Below are positions 49,968-60,919 of a stretch of 64,000 nt of DNA, one piece after another (the stretch's first letter is position 1; the number at the start of each line of letters is the position of its first letter). The stretch comes from Cytobacillus firmus (GTDB lineage Bacteria; Bacillota; Bacilli; Bacillales; Cytobacillaceae), in contig NZ_JAMBOJ010000011.1 of NCBI RefSeq assembly GCF_023715565.1, forward strand, positions 31,034 to 95,033, in the 5' to 3' direction. Under the pieces are notes generated by a model. The model saw only the letters and a program-made list of their open reading frames with translations, had not been told where the DNA came from and made no database searches. The translations under genes were made by a program, and so were the position numbers.

Positions 49968-50284
49968 TAGATGGCCTCCTTGTCAAAGTATTTGGTGTTT
50001 TGTTCAACCCAGTTCGTATGCTTTTCTATCCATTTCATCAGCAAGTGAGTTGGGATTCTGACACCGAACTCTCTTATAACCGGAAAGTCTGGGCGCCTCA
50101 TAAGTTCTGACATAGTGGTGGCCCCACATTTGAGAAACTCCATGGCCTCAGTCCGGGTCATGATCGATGGAGTAGAAAATTTAGATCGTCCATCTTCGAC
50201 TCCCTGCTCATAAGCTTTTTGGATTAACGCTTGCAACTGAAGGCTGGCAATCTGCTGCTCAAGTTCTTTTAAGGTGTTTTGCAT
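49967..50284 (-). CDS. Phage HTH/excisionase-like protein (DUF771-like)
   Basis: 105 residues from ATG 50284, whose ribosome site GGAGGTG (50296-50290) lies inside the longer reading from 50299. A helical start, then a winged-helix-like MTRTEAMEFLKCGATTMSEL..RPDFPVIREFGVRIPTHLLM, as in excisionase-type DNA binders. Its stop overlaps the antirepressor start. Confidence 0.75.
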   Translation of the reverse strand: MQNTLKELEQQIASLQLQALIQKAYEQGVEDGRSKFSTPSIMTRTEAMEFLKCGATTMSELMRRPDFPVIREFGVRIPTHLLMKWIEKHTNWVEQNTKYFDKEAI

Positions 50285-50299
50285 ATTCAGCACCTCCAT

Positions 50300-50542
50300 T
50301 TAAGCTGTATTAACGTTTATTCTCGATTTGTGAACTTTTTCGACAAAAAAAAGCGAATTAATTTCTACACCTAACACTTTTGCTATTTGGGGTAACTTTT
50401 CAGCGCTTATTCCTTTTTTACCTGACTCAATTTCACTAATAATTGAAGGGTGCTTATATCCAATTTTCCTAGCGAAATCGGTTTGGGTCATACCCTTCTC
50501 TGTTCTCAATTCTTTGATACGGGTTCCAAGTTGCTCCTTCAT
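50300..50542 (-). CDS. Cro-like Xre repressor
   Basis: 80 residues; single HTH (RIKELRTEKGMTQTDFARKI, GYKHPSIISEIESGKKGISA). First gene of the leftward early operon and divergent from the lysogenic repressor, so it is the Cro counterpart. One operator copy lies inside its 3' end. Confidence 0.88.
   Translation of the reverse strand: MKEQLGTRIKELRTEKGMTQTDFARKIGYKHPSIISEIESGKKGISAEKLPQIAKVLGVEINSLFFVEKVHKSRINVNTA
50320..50334. promoter_or_regulatory. Operator-like site O5
   Basis: TTCTCGATTTGTGAA, a copy of the 15-bp switch operator inside the 3' end of the cro-like gene. Confidence 0.55.
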
Positions 50543-50559
50543 GGCTACACCACCTTATA

Positions 50560-50659
50560 TTCTCATTTCGTGAACCTTGTACCTTGATTATATATTCTCA
50601 TTTCGAGAATGTAAAGCGTTTTATTCTCTTTTTGTGAATTTTATTTCTCGAATAGAGAA
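50560..50659. promoter_or_regulatory. Genetic-switch operator array (four sites)
   Basis: Four 15-bp near-palindromes between the divergent repressor genes: TTCTCATTTCGTGAA (50560-50574), TTCTCATTTCGAGAA (50595-50609), TTCTCTTTTTGTGAA (50624-50638), TTCTCGAATAGAGAA (50645-50659). Consensus TTCTC-N5-G(A/T)GAA. Centre spacings are 35, 29 and 21 bp. Confidence 0.82.
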
Positions 50660-50706
50660 ATGGTGTTAATATGGGAAATGAAGTAATAATTTTGGGAGTG
50701 GTTCCT

Positions 50707-51051
50707 ATGGACTTTGGAGAAAGATTAAGAAAGTGCAGAGACAAAAAAGGATATACACAAAAATTTGTTGCTGACAAAATCGGAATAAAAAATAACACAC
50801 TCTCAAGTTATGAATCCGGAAAGAGGCAGCCCGATTACGAAATACTAAAAAAGCTTTCTGATTTGTATGAAGTTACTATTGATTACATACTTACAGGCAA
50901 TCAAAGCACGAATTCACCAGATGAAATGTGGGAAGAGTTCCTTAATCCTAAAACTCAAGTATTTTTTAAAGACTTGATGGATGCACCAGAAGAAAAGATA
51001 GAAGAACTTATAAAGTTTTGGGAGATCATTAGGGACCGAGACAAGAAATAG
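50707..51051 (+). CDS. Lysogenic repressor (CI-like, Xre family)
   Basis: 114 residues from ATG 50707 (GGGAG upstream; the longer frame starts at 50671). HTH: MDFGERLRKCRDKKGYTQKF..IGIKNNTLSSYESGKRQPDY. Then a short acidic/helical oligomerisation tail; no LexA-type peptidase domain, so induction probably uses the ImmA-like peptidase encoded downstream. Confidence 0.88.
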   Translation: MDFGERLRKCRDKKGYTQKFVADKIGIKNNTLSSYESGKRQPDYEILKKLSDLYEVTIDYILTGNQSTNSPDEMWEEFLNPKTQVFFKDLMDAPEEKIEELIKFWEIIRDRDKK

Positions 51052-51055
51052 CAAG

Positions 51056-51079
51056 ACACGCAGCTGCGTGTTTTTATTT
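51056..51079 (+). terminator. Terminator of the repressor gene
   Basis: ACACGCAGCTGCGTGT followed by TTTTATTT. Confidence 0.8.
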
Positions 51080-51132
51080 CGGGCTTAACTGGATATGTTA
51101 CCCAAAAATACATATATATTCAAAGGGGAGTC

Positions 51133-52269
51133 ATGAGAATGGCAGAGGAGAAACAAAAGATAAAAAGGGTACCTATAGAGAAACTACTTGCCGAACATTT
51201 TAAAGGCAGTATTTTTAAAAACAATCGTATTTATAAAGTGACTGACAAGACTAACGGGTCAAACGGTATTGATTATATGATCATTACAAATGACGGTTTT
51301 GAGATATATTTGGCAAGTAAAAAGGTTGAAAATAATGAAGAAGTTTTGGAGAATGTTAGACTTATAAAGTCTTTATCCTGGAGTGATTTTCAATCAGTTA
51401 AGGTTGATAAGTTTGCTCTTACTACTCTTTATGATTTTGACAATGGATTCAAATTACAAGTTGATTCAAACGACCTTATAAAGCATCTTCAAGAGAATGG
51501 CATTAATACTATTTTGCTAGAACGCAAGTGGTACAACAAAATTTTAGGTTTCCGCTCCAAAAAGAAATGGAAAATGGTATTTGCCTCGATTGTGTATTTA
51601 TTAATTTTGTTTGCTGCGGTTGATGGATTTACTGAAAGCGATGCAGAAAAAGCTGAAACGGCTGCTGCAGAGGAGAAAAAGGCTGAAGAACAATCAAAAA
51701 ACAAAACTGAAAAAGAAGTTGCCGCTAAAGAGAAAGCAACTAAAGAACAGAATGAACAAGAAGCAAGTTCCGAAGAATCTGAAGATGTTGAAGCTAGTAC
51801 AAATGAAAAGATAGGTACCTTAGGTTATACAACTGAAGAATTCAAAGAAAAATGGAATACAGTTAATAGTCAGCTTGGGAGTACTTTCCCTTTGGATAAT
51901 CTGGAAGTTGAAGAAGGTCCCAAGCAGGACACATTTAAATTATTATTCTCTAAACAATCAGCAATAATTGGGACAGTTAATAAAAATGATCAGAGTGTGA
52001 GAGATGTGGTGTTAGTTCTCCAAGGAGACGGTACAGCCCGAACCGCTACTGATAATCTTTTATTGATGGGTCAGTTAATAGCAACTACTAACCCTTCCCT
52101 CTCTCCAGAGGAAAGAGCACAAGTTCTTGAAGACTTGGGTTTCAAAGGAGAAAATATCGACATAAATAAGCTAGACGGAACTGTTGAGAAAAACGGTGTG
52201 AGATACCACCTTCAGGGATCCGACCAAATTGGAATAATGCTTTCCGCTGGAGATCCAAACGACAATTAA
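51133..52269 (+). CDS. Lysogeny-module membrane protein
   Basis: 378 residues (ATG 51139 also possible). N-terminal cytoplasmic ~150 residues, one membrane helix (WKMVFASIVYLLILFAAVDG, about 157-175), a long Glu/Lys/Ala linker (EKAETAAAEEKKAEEQSKNK), and an extracytoplasmic C-terminal domain of about 150 residues (LGYTTEEFKEKWNTVNSQLG..LLLMGQLIATTNPSLSPEER). Position between repressor and integrase is where temperate Gram-positive phages keep superinfection-exclusion lipoproteins/membrane proteins; that role is inferred. Own terminator follows. Confidence 0.72.
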   Translation: MRMAEEKQKIKRVPIEKLLAEHFKGSIFKNNRIYKVTDKTNGSNGIDYMIITNDGFEIYLASKKVENNEEVLENVRLIKSLSWSDFQSVKVDKFALTTLYDFDNGFKLQVDSNDLIKHLQENGINTILLERKWYNKILGFRSKKKWKMVFASIVYLLILFAAVDGFTESDAEKAETAAAEEKKAEEQSKNKTEKEVAAKEKATKEQNEQEASSEESEDVEASTNEKIGTLGYTTEEFKEKWNTVNSQLGSTFPLDNLEVEEGPKQDTFKLLFSKQSAIIGTVNKNDQSVRDVVLVLQGDGTARTATDNLLLMGQLIATTNPSLSPEERAQVLEDLGFKGENIDINKLDGTVEKNGVRYHLQGSDQIGIMLSAGDPNDN

Positions 52270-52275
52270 AGGAAA

Positions 52276-52299
52276 AATGCCCTTATGGGCTTTTCTTTT
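52276..52299 (+). terminator. Terminator after the lysogeny membrane protein
   Basis: GCCCTTATGGGC then TTTTCTTTT; short stem. Confidence 0.6.
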
Positions 52300-52342
52300 C
52301 ACTGTATAACCGAACATATATTCCTGCTTTTGGAGGTTCTTA

Positions 52343-52837
52343 ATGAAATATCAAACAACCTTGTTAGAAGACTGGATTAGGGACTTTTATTACGATATTG
52401 GAATCTATTACCCTCATCAACTTGACATTAATGAAATTATCTATCGCTTAGGAATGTCTCTTACATATATGGATATTTCAAGCCGTATTTATAAGAAAGA
52501 AGTGATTATAGATGAAAGGTTGAGCAACGAGGAACAATGGGAGGAATTTGGACACGAATTGTGCCATTCATATCGGCACTATGGAAATCAGCTGAATATG
52601 CCAGAGAAGTTTATACAGTTGCAAGAGTTCCAGGCACGGTATTTTGCATTACATTTTTGTGTACCTACATTTATGCTGCTTAAATTAAAGCTACCAAATA
52701 CCCGAAGTGAAGCAATTTATTATATCGCAGAGGTTTTTAAGGTTACACACATTTTTGCCAAAAAGAGACTAGAAGTTTTTGAGAATAAAGTTAACTCCTC
52801 TTTATTTTATGAAGAGTTATATAAAAAGTTTATTTAA
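52343..52837 (+). CDS. ImmA/IrrE-family metallopeptidase
   Basis: 164 residues with zinc motif HELCH in EFGHELCHSYRHYG and a third ligand in the following helix (EFQARYFALHFCVPTFML). In ICEBs1 and related phages such a peptidase cleaves the Xre-type repressor to start induction. Its gene lies 13 bp before the integrase. Confidence 0.92.
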   Translation: MKYQTTLLEDWIRDFYYDIGIYYPHQLDINEIIYRLGMSLTYMDISSRIYKKEVIIDERLSNEEQWEEFGHELCHSYRHYGNQLNMPEKFIQLQEFQARYFALHFCVPTFMLLKLKLPNTRSEAIYYIAEVFKVTHIFAKKRLEVFENKVNSSLFYEELYKKFI

Positions 52838-52850
52838 GGAGTGAACAGTC

Positions 52851-54071
52851 TTGGCTTATTTCAGTAAAATCCCCGCTAATAACAAGCAAGGGTACAAATG
52901 GCGATGTGTAGCCGACGGTCCCCCTGACCCTGTTACGGGAAAGCGCCAGCAAATATCCAGGCGAGCTGATACCAAAAAAGAAGCAGAAAAGAAAGTAATA
53001 GCTGCCATCCGGAAACTACAAGAAGATGGAATTGACGAGAAAAAAGTAAAGAAACTTCCATTTGAGGAAGTGGCCTGGGAGTGGCTTAATATCTATGCAA
53101 AAAGCAAAGTGAAATCCAGCACTGTTCGTGTTCGAGAGAAGGAAATAAAGATTCTTCTAAGGTATATTGCCAAGGTGAACATTGATAAAGTCATACCAAG
53201 AATGCATCAAAAGATACTGAATGACCTGGATGACAAAGAGTATGCAAAGACCACTATTGAAGGCGTCCATGTAACAGCTAATATGATTTTTAAATATGCG
53301 ATCAAAGAGAAGATGAGGAAAGATAACCCTTGTACTGGAGCAGTTATCCCAGTTAAGAAGCTTACTGTAGAGGATATTGAGAATAAGACCATTGAGGAAG
53401 AATACTTGGAGCGTGATGAGCTATTTGAATTTCTGGAAGCAGTTAAGAAACATGGACTTGAGTTTGATCTTGAGCGCTTTTACTTGCTCGCTTTCTCCGG
53501 TATGCGTTCAGGTGAACTTTGCGCTTTAAAATGGTCAGATATCAATTGGGAGACTAACGAAATTCGAATTACAAAGACATTATATAACCCAGACAACAAC
53601 ATGAAAAAATATGAATTGACTCCCCCTAAGACCCCGGGATCTATCCGGACATTCGATATTGACGATGACATAATGGAATTGCTTAAATCCCATAAGAAGA
53701 AGCAAAATAAAATAAAATTATCTAACCGGCTTAAGTATCCTGATTATCACGATGCCAATTTTATTTTCTGCAGAGAGAACGGTTACCCCTTTATTCAAAA
53801 AAACATAATCGTTCGGATGGAAAGGATTTTAAAAAAGACATCTATAAAGAAGCATGCAACTCCTCATATCTTTCGACACACACATATTAGCATGATGGCC
53901 GAGGCTGGCATCGATCTTCCTACCATTATGAAAAGAGTTGGCCATGATGATATGAAAACGACAATGAGGGTCTATACACATGTTACAGATAAAATGAAAA
54001 AGAATGCTGCCGAAAGGATTAAAAATCATTTCAGCAACATTCTTCAAATCACAAAATCGCAGGAAATGTGA
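52851..54071 (+). CDS. int: Tyrosine site-specific integrase
   Basis: 406 residues from TTG 52851 (AAGGAG, 9 nt). N-terminal arm-binding AP2-like region (KIPANNKQGYKWRCVADGPP), SAM-like core-binding domain, and catalytic domain with Arg in AFSGMRSGELCAL, HxxR in HIFRHTHISMMAEAG, His in VGHDDMKTT and nucleophile Tyr in MRVYTHVT. Ends 76 bp before the right attachment core, which places its target in groEL. Confidence 0.96.
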   Translation: MAYFSKIPANNKQGYKWRCVADGPPDPVTGKRQQISRRADTKKEAEKKVIAAIRKLQEDGIDEKKVKKLPFEEVAWEWLNIYAKSKVKSSTVRVREKEIKILLRYIAKVNIDKVIPRMHQKILNDLDDKEYAKTTIEGVHVTANMIFKYAIKEKMRKDNPCTGAVIPVKKLTVEDIENKTIEEEYLERDELFEFLEAVKKHGLEFDLERFYLLAFSGMRSGELCALKWSDINWETNEIRITKTLYNPDNNMKKYELTPPKTPGSIRTFDIDDDIMELLKSHKKKQNKIKLSNRLKYPDYHDANFIFCRENGYPFIQKNIIVRMERILKKTSIKKHATPHIFRHTHISMMAEAGIDLPTIMKRVGHDDMKTTMRVYTHVTDKMKKNAAERIKNHFSNILQITKSQEM

Positions 54072-54146
54072 GCGAAATGTGATTTTTTTAAGATTGAAGG
54101 CTACCACAATAGCCCTCAACCCTTGGTATATCAACGTTTATGGGTG

Positions 54147-55807
<1,661 letters not shown>

Positions 55808-55841
55808 TCACTTTATCTTTTAAACTACAACTGATCAGCGA

Positions 55842-56126
55842 TTAGCCAATTACAGCAAGAATGTCATTTTCACGTAAAATTAAGTATTCTTTGCCTTCGT
55901 ACTTCACTTCGGTACCGGCATATTTTGAGAAGATGATACGGTCGCCATCAGCAACTTCAAGGGCAACACGCTCACCATTTTCAAGAACGCGGCCAGTTCC
56001 CACAGCTACAACTTTGCCTTCTTGAGGCTTCTCTTTAGCAGTGTCCGGCAGTACGATGCCGCTTGCAGTTTTTTCTTCAGTTTCAACAAGCTCGATAATG
56101 ATTCGATCACCTAGTGGCTTTAACAA
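55842..56126 (-). CDS. groES: Co-chaperonin GroES
   Basis: 94 residues from TTG 56126 (GAGGAGG, 9 nt), reading [20 protein letters not shown]; mobile loop [20 protein letters not shown]. The same TTG start is used in B. subtilis. First gene of the groESL operon. Confidence 0.97.
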   Translation of the reverse strand: MLKPLGDRIIIELVETEEKTASGIVLPDTAKEKPQEGKVVAVGTGRVLENGERVALEVADGDRIIFSKYAGTEVKYEGKEYLILRENDILAVIG

Positions 56127-56168
56127 GTGAAACAACCTCCTCAAATAATATGTAAATATTTTTATTTA

Positions 56169-56195
56169 TTAGCACTCTCTCTGTTTGAGTGCTAA
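56169..56195. promoter_or_regulatory. CIRCE operator (HrcA site)
   Basis: TTAGCACTC-N9-GAGTGCTAA, exact consensus arms, in the groESL leader. HrcA binding represses the operon until heat shock. Confidence 0.97.
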
Positions 56196-56205
56196 CACAA
56201 TTATT

Positions 56206-56234
56206 ATATTAATGAATCTCTTTTCTATTTGCAA
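56206..56234 (-). promoter_or_regulatory. groESL sigma-A promoter
   Basis: TTGCAA (56234-56229), 17 nt, TAATAT (56211-56206) on the minus strand; a TATAAT three bases further is the alternative -10. CIRCE lies just downstream. Confidence 0.65.
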
Positions 56235-56440
56235 GGGTGAAGCTTAAATTTTTTATAAAAAAATTCATTTGCGCTTACCCGCTACTTTTCGACACGGACA
56301 ACCTCTTAAGTATGCCGCTGAAACACACATTTTAACCATAACAGGTCTCTCTTTGATGCTGATGTTTGAAACCCCCTCCTTATAAAGAGTACAATGGCTG
56401 TAGGACTTGTTTCCAACATTAGATTAAGGAGCAAAATACT

Positions 56441-57166
56441 TTGAAAAAGGAATACTGGTTTATTTTAATCGCCTATATTGCCATGCAGCTTTCAACCTTT
56501 TTTGGCGTTCCGCTCGTTTTATTAGCTGCCGATGCCCTCGGAAAGAATCCGGAAAATATGCAGATTCTGGCTGTGGCCTACTGGCTCGTAATCAGTTTCA
56601 CGATTACGCTGATTATTACGCTTCTATTACTAAGGAAAGAAATGAAACGGGGACTGGACAGGGATTCCTCTTCTGTTGCAGGCTCTGTGGGCTGGGCTAT
56701 TGGAGGCATATTTTTGGCCCTGATTGCTCAAGCTACTGCTGCAAGCATTGAGAACCTGATTGGGATTGAAATGGGATCTGAAAATACACAGCAGATTATC
56801 CGAATTATTGAAGCATCGCCAATCGTCATCTTAATCAGTTCGGTCATCGGGCCAATTCTTGAGGAAATCGTCTTTAGAAAGGTTATTTTTGGCTCTCTTC
56901 ACAAGCGCTTCAACTTCTTCCTGTCAGCCCTGATCAGCTCGGTCATTTTTGCTCTGGCCCATTTTGAGCCTGAGCATGTACTGTTATACTCCGCAATGGG
57001 ATTCACCTTTGCCTTTTTATATGTCAAGACGAAGCGGATCATCGTGCCGATTTTTGCCCATGTAGCGATGAACACCTTTGTTGCGGTTGTTCAGCTGAAT
57101 CAGGATAATATTGAAAAGTGGTTAAAGGAAATGGAAAACATGCAGAGCTTTATCAGCTTTTTCTAG
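56441..57166 (+). CDS. ydiL: CPBP-family intramembrane metalloprotease YdiL
   Basis: 241 residues with about seven hydrophobic segments. CPBP/Abi motifs: EEIVFRKVIFGSL (motif 1 with two Glu), FALAHFEP (His) and HVAMNTFV (motif 4). Divergent from groES, as ydiL is near groESL in B. subtilis. Start is probably the TTG at 56441 after AAGGAG. Confidence 0.92.
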   Translation: MKKEYWFILIAYIAMQLSTFFGVPLVLLAADALGKNPENMQILAVAYWLVISFTITLIITLLLLRKEMKRGLDRDSSSVAGSVGWAIGGIFLALIAQATAASIENLIGIEMGSENTQQIIRIIEASPIVILISSVIGPILEEIVFRKVIFGSLHKRFNFFLSALISSVIFALAHFEPEHVLLYSAMGFTFAFLYVKTKRIIVPIFAHVAMNTFVAVVQLNQDNIEKWLKEMENMQSFISFF

Positions 57167-57210
57167 CATAGCGTAATGCTGTCGAGTTTTAAAATTATTG
57201 GGGGATTATC

Positions 57211-57402
57211 ATGAGAAGCACACCTTTGTTTTCAGGCTTTATTTACATCCTTCTCGGATGTCTTTTCACCTTTATTGCCATCCAGAATACCCAGCGGGAA
57301 GAAACCTGGGGATTCTTCACTTATTTTCTGATGCTAATTGCCACCTTTGATTTTGGCACCGGTCTCCGCTTGATTGGCCAGCATTTTAAAACGAAAAAAT
57401 GA
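57211..57402 (+). CDS. ydiK: Small membrane protein YdiK
   Basis: 63 residues (DUF4305), two hydrophobic segments (LFSGFIYILLGCLFTFIAIQ; WGFFTYFLMLIATFDFGTGL). Same size and neighbourhood as B. subtilis YdiK. Function unknown. Confidence 0.9.
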   Translation: MRSTPLFSGFIYILLGCLFTFIAIQNTQREETWGFFTYFLMLIATFDFGTGLRLIGQHFKTKK

Positions 57403-57425
57403 GCCCGTAAAAGGCTCATTTTTTT
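57394..57425. terminator. Bidirectional terminator between ydiK and rex
   Basis: AAAAAATGAGCCCGTAAAAG then GCTCATTTTTTT, serving the convergent genes. Confidence 0.85.
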
Positions 57426-58068
57426 ACACTTCTTCAGGATAATTTTTCAGAAAATATACCAATGACTGCAATTCCACCGCCAGATCGATATGGTGAATCC
57501 GAATCGAGGACGGTAAAGTGAGCCTCGCAGGTGTAAAGTTAAGGATTCCTTTTATTTTCGCATTCACCATCCGATCAGTAATCGCCTGGGCAGGAGGTGC
57601 AGGCACTGTTAAGATCGCCACCTGAATATTATTTTTAACAATCACTTCTTCAAGGTCATCCATATGATGGACCGGCACATCGCCGATTTTTGTGCCAACC
57701 TTGCTCTCATCCACATCAAATGCCACTTCTATTTTCGTATTATTATTTTTAAGAAAATTATAGTTAAGAAAGGCCGTTCCTAAATTCCCTACTCCGACCA
57801 AAGCAACTTTGGTAAGCTCGTCCTGGTCAAGAGTCTTCCGAAAGAAGCCCAGCAGGTAATTCACATTATATCCATAGCCTTTTTTCCCTAACGCACCGAA
57901 GTACGAAAAGTCACGGCGAATCGTTGCAGAATCCACTTTAACCGCCTCACTCAACTCTGCTGATGAGACTCTTTGTTTGCCTGAGGAATGAAGGTTTTTT
58001 AGGAAGCGGTAATATAAAGGCAGCCGCTTAGCTGTTGCCTGCGGTATCTTAATCGGTTCATTGGCCAT
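57424..58068 (-). CDS. rex: Redox-sensing transcriptional repressor Rex
   Basis: 214 residues: winged helix ([40 protein letters not shown]) and NAD(H)-binding Rossmann domain with [14 protein letters not shown]. Senses NADH/NAD ratio and represses fermentation and respiration genes. Confidence 0.97.
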   Translation of the reverse strand: MANEPIKIPQATAKRLPLYYRFLKNLHSSGKQRVSSAELSEAVKVDSATIRRDFSYFGALGKKGYGYNVNYLLGFFRKTLDQDELTKVALVGVGNLGTAFLNYNFLKNNNTKIEVAFDVDESKVGTKIGDVPVHHMDDLEEVIVKNNIQVAILTVPAPPAQAITDRMVNAKIKGILNFTPARLTLPSSIRIHHIDLAVELQSLVYFLKNYPEEV

Positions 58069-58095
58069 TCGTCCATCCCCATTTCTTATGATGAA

Positions 58096-58578
58096 TTAAT
58101 TTCGTTTAAAATCTCCGTTTTTGCCGCCGGTTTTCTCTATTAAAAAGGTTGGTCCGATTACCATTCCTTTATCTACAGCCTTGCACATATCATAAACGGT
58201 CAGCGCACAGACAGAAGCAGCTGTTAACGCTTCCATTTCCACACCCGTATTTCCTTTTGTTTTAACAGAAGCCGTTATGATGAGGACGCACTCTTCCTCT
58301 TCTGCTTTCCATGAAAATGAAATGTCCACACCCTTTAGTGGCAGCGGATGGCACATCGGAATAATGTCCCATGTTTTCTTGCTCGCCATAATGCCTGCCG
58401 TTTGTGCAACGGCGAGTACATCCCCTTTTTTCAAGGAGTTGGAAGTGATCTTCTCGTATATATCCTGATTCACCGCAATACTTGATTGAGCAATAGCCGT
58501 CCTTGATGTCTCGGGCTTATCGCTGACATCCACTATTTTTGCCCTGCCCTCTTGATTAAAATGAGTAAAATCCGCCAT
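58096..58578 (-). CDS. moaC: Cyclic pyranopterin monophosphate synthase MoaC
   Basis: 160 residues, molybdenum-cofactor biosynthesis. [20 protein letters not shown] start, catalytic [13 protein letters not shown], and [37 protein letters not shown] upstream. Confidence 0.97.
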   Translation of the reverse strand: MADFTHFNQEGRAKIVDVSDKPETSRTAIAQSSIAVNQDIYEKITSNSLKKGDVLAVAQTAGIMASKKTWDIIPMCHPLPLKGVDISFSWKAEEEECVLIITASVKTKGNTGVEMEALTAASVCALTVYDMCKAVDKGMVIGPTFLIEKTGGKNGDFKRN

Positions 58579-58769
58579 TTAAAAACACCTCTCTTCAAAA
58601 TCATACACTATTTTTCCGTTACTTTGTATGCGCATTGTAAGGTTCTTCACATATTTATTTACCTTTTTTTATGCTTCAATGCCCTTCAGGCGTGCTTATA
58701 GTCCTGTCTCCTTTATTGCCGAACATATATGAATGAGTTACACTTACTCTATACCCGAGGTGAAAGAAC

Positions 58770-60695
58770 ATGATACTATTACAAGTCAATCAGCTGGCAA
58801 AAAGTTTTGGCGCTGATCCCATTTTAACGAATATAAAGCTTGAAGTACAAACCAGGGACCGGATTGCCCTTGTAGGACGCAATGGTGCGGGAAAATCCAC
58901 CCTTTTGAAAATAATTGCGGGACACATGACGTATGATTCCGGTGAGATTATAAAGCCCAAGGAAGCAACCATTGGCTATCTTGCACAAAATACAGGCCTT
59001 GAATCGGAATTATCCATTTGGGATGAAATGCTGACTGTTTTCAGTCATCTGCAAAAACAGGAAAAACAGCTTCGCAGCCTTGAAGAACAAATGGCAGATC
59101 CTGATATCCTAAATAATTCTGATGCCTATGAACGCGTATTAAAAGATTACGACAAACTTCAGGTTGATTTCAAAGAAAATGGCGGCTATCAATATGAAGC
59201 AGATATCCGTTCCATTCTCCATGGACTCAATTTCAGCTCAATGGGCTATGATACTAAAATTTCATCATTGAGCGGCGGACAGCGAACAAGGCTCGCCCTT
59301 GGTAAACTTCTGCTCACAAAACCTGATATTTTAATCCTGGATGAGCCTACCAACCATCTTGATATAGAAACGTTATCGTGGCTCGAACAATTCTTGCAAA
59401 GCTACAGCGGTGCCATTTTAATCGTATCACATGACCGCTACTTTCTTGATAAGGTTGTTTCCCAGGTTTACGAAATTTCCCGCCACCAAATAAGAAAGTA
59501 CCCAGGAAACTACAGTTCCTATTTGGATCAAAAAGCGGCTAATCTTGAAAAAGAAATGAAGCAATTCGAGAAACAGCAGGAAGAAATCGCTAAGCTGCAG
59601 GATTTCATTCAGCGGAACCTCGCCCGGGCCTCCACAACCAAAAGGGCACAAAGCCGCAGAAAGCAGCTGGCCAGAATGGACGTGATGGACAGGCCGCTTG
59701 GAGACGAGAAATCGGCTTCCTTTGGATTTGACATTGAACGTCAGTCGGGCAATGAGGTCTTAAATATACATTCTTTAGCTATAGGCTACGAAGAGAAAGT
59801 CAGCGAGAATATTTCAATGCGGCTGGCAAGAGGCGACAGCATTGCACTTGTAGGACCAAATGGAATTGGCAAGTCCACATTGCTTAAAACCATCATCAAA
59901 AAGATCCCTTCTTTTTCAGGAGAGATTCAGTACGGTTCCAATGTGACAATTGGGTACTATGACCAGGAACAGGCAGAGCTCACAAGCAATAAAAGAGTCC
60001 TGAACGAATTATGGGATGAATACCCGCTGAAACCGGAAAAAGAAATCAGGACTATACTTGGGAACTTTCTCTTCTCTGGTGATGATGTTCTAAAAATCGT
60101 TTCAACACTGAGTGGCGGTGAAAAGGCCCGGCTCGCACTTGCAAAGCTTATGATGCAGAAATCCAATTTCTTAATCCTGGATGAGCCTACAAACCACTTG
60201 GACCTGGACAGCAAGGAGATTCTTGAAAATGCATTGATCGATTATCCCGGGACCATTCTCTTTGTCTCTCATGACCGCTACTTTATCAACCGGATTACAA
60301 CAAAAGTAGTTGAACTTTCCGGTAGCGGGGCAACTGAATATCTTGGCGATTATGATTATTATGTAGAAAAAAAGCAAGAGCAGGAGGAATTGCTTGCACT
60401 TAATAAGCAAGTAGACACCACCGCATTACAGCCTGTTAAGCAGGACAAAAATAATTATCAGCAGGATAAAGAAGCTAAGAAGCTCGAACGCCAGCGAAAA
60501 AGAAGAATGGAAGAAATTGAAGAACACATAGAAGCCTTAGAAACAGTCATAGATGCTAATGATCAGCTTCTATGTGATCCGAACATTTATCAGGACCATG
60601 AAAAGGTAATGGAAATAACAAATGAAACAGATGAAGCAAAAGCAAAGCTGGAAGAATTGATGGAAGAATGGACGCTTTTAGCTGAAGAAGATTAA
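58770..60695 (+). CDS. ydiF: ABC-F ATPase (YdiF-type ribosome-associated)
   Basis: 641 residues, two ABC domains without membrane part. Walker A GRNGAGKST and GPNGIGKST; signatures LSGGQRTRL and LSGGEKARL; both Walker B are ILDEPTNHLD; a basic P-site-tRNA linker (ARASTTKRAQSRRKQLARMD) and a C-terminal coiled coil. ABC-F proteins of this type act on stalled ribosomes. AGGTG before ATG. Confidence 0.95.
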   Translation: MILLQVNQLAKSFGADPILTNIKLEVQTRDRIALVGRNGAGKSTLLKIIAGHMTYDSGEIIKPKEATIGYLAQNTGLESELSIWDEMLTVFSHLQKQEKQLRSLEEQMADPDILNNSDAYERVLKDYDKLQVDFKENGGYQYEADIRSILHGLNFSSMGYDTKISSLSGGQRTRLALGKLLLTKPDILILDEPTNHLDIETLSWLEQFLQSYSGAILIVSHDRYFLDKVVSQVYEISRHQIRKYPGNYSSYLDQKAANLEKEMKQFEKQQEEIAKLQDFIQRNLARASTTKRAQSRRKQLARMDVMDRPLGDEKSASFGFDIERQSGNEVLNIHSLAIGYEEKVSENISMRLARGDSIALVGPNGIGKSTLLKTIIKKIPSFSGEIQYGSNVTIGYYDQEQAELTSNKRVLNELWDEYPLKPEKEIRTILGNFLFSGDDVLKIVSTLSGGEKARLALAKLMMQKSNFLILDEPTNHLDLDSKEILENALIDYPGTILFVSHDRYFINRITTKVVELSGSGATEYLGDYDYYVEKKQEQEELLALNKQVDTTALQPVKQDKNNYQQDKEAKKLERQRKRRMEEIEEHIEALETVIDANDQLLCDPNIYQDHEKVMEITNETDEAKAKLEELMEEWTLLAEED

Positions 60696-60715
60696 GAGAA
60701 TATTCATAACTTTTA

Positions 60716-60747
60716 GACTGGTAGAATAGTCACTGCCAGTCTTTTTT
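60716..60747 (+). terminator. Terminator of ydiF
   Basis: AGACTGGTAGAATAGTCACT GCCAGTCT followed by TTTTT. Confidence 0.8.
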
Positions 60748-60748
60748 A

Positions 60749-60882
60749 TTATCCACAAAGATAATCACAAGAAAAACGCAGTAATATGTACTCTCCACAG
60801 ACTTTTCCACATTATCCACAATTAAAGTTGGTTTTATCCACATTATCAACATAAAATTCTGAAATAAATGATTTTATCCACA
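60749..60882. promoter_or_regulatory. DnaA-box cluster
   Basis: Four perfect TTATCCACA boxes on the plus strand at 60749-60757, 60812-60820, 60834-60842 and 60874-60882, plus near matches TTTTCCACA (60803-60811) and TTATCAACA (60843-60851). Oriented alike in noncoding DNA between ydiF and tsaD. The equivalent gcp (tsaD) region of B. subtilis is, to my knowledge, one of its DnaA-box clusters outside oriC. Confidence 0.88.
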
Positions 60883-60919
60883 GAAAAAGCCCCCTATGCT
60901 GTCGGGGACTTTTTCCTAT

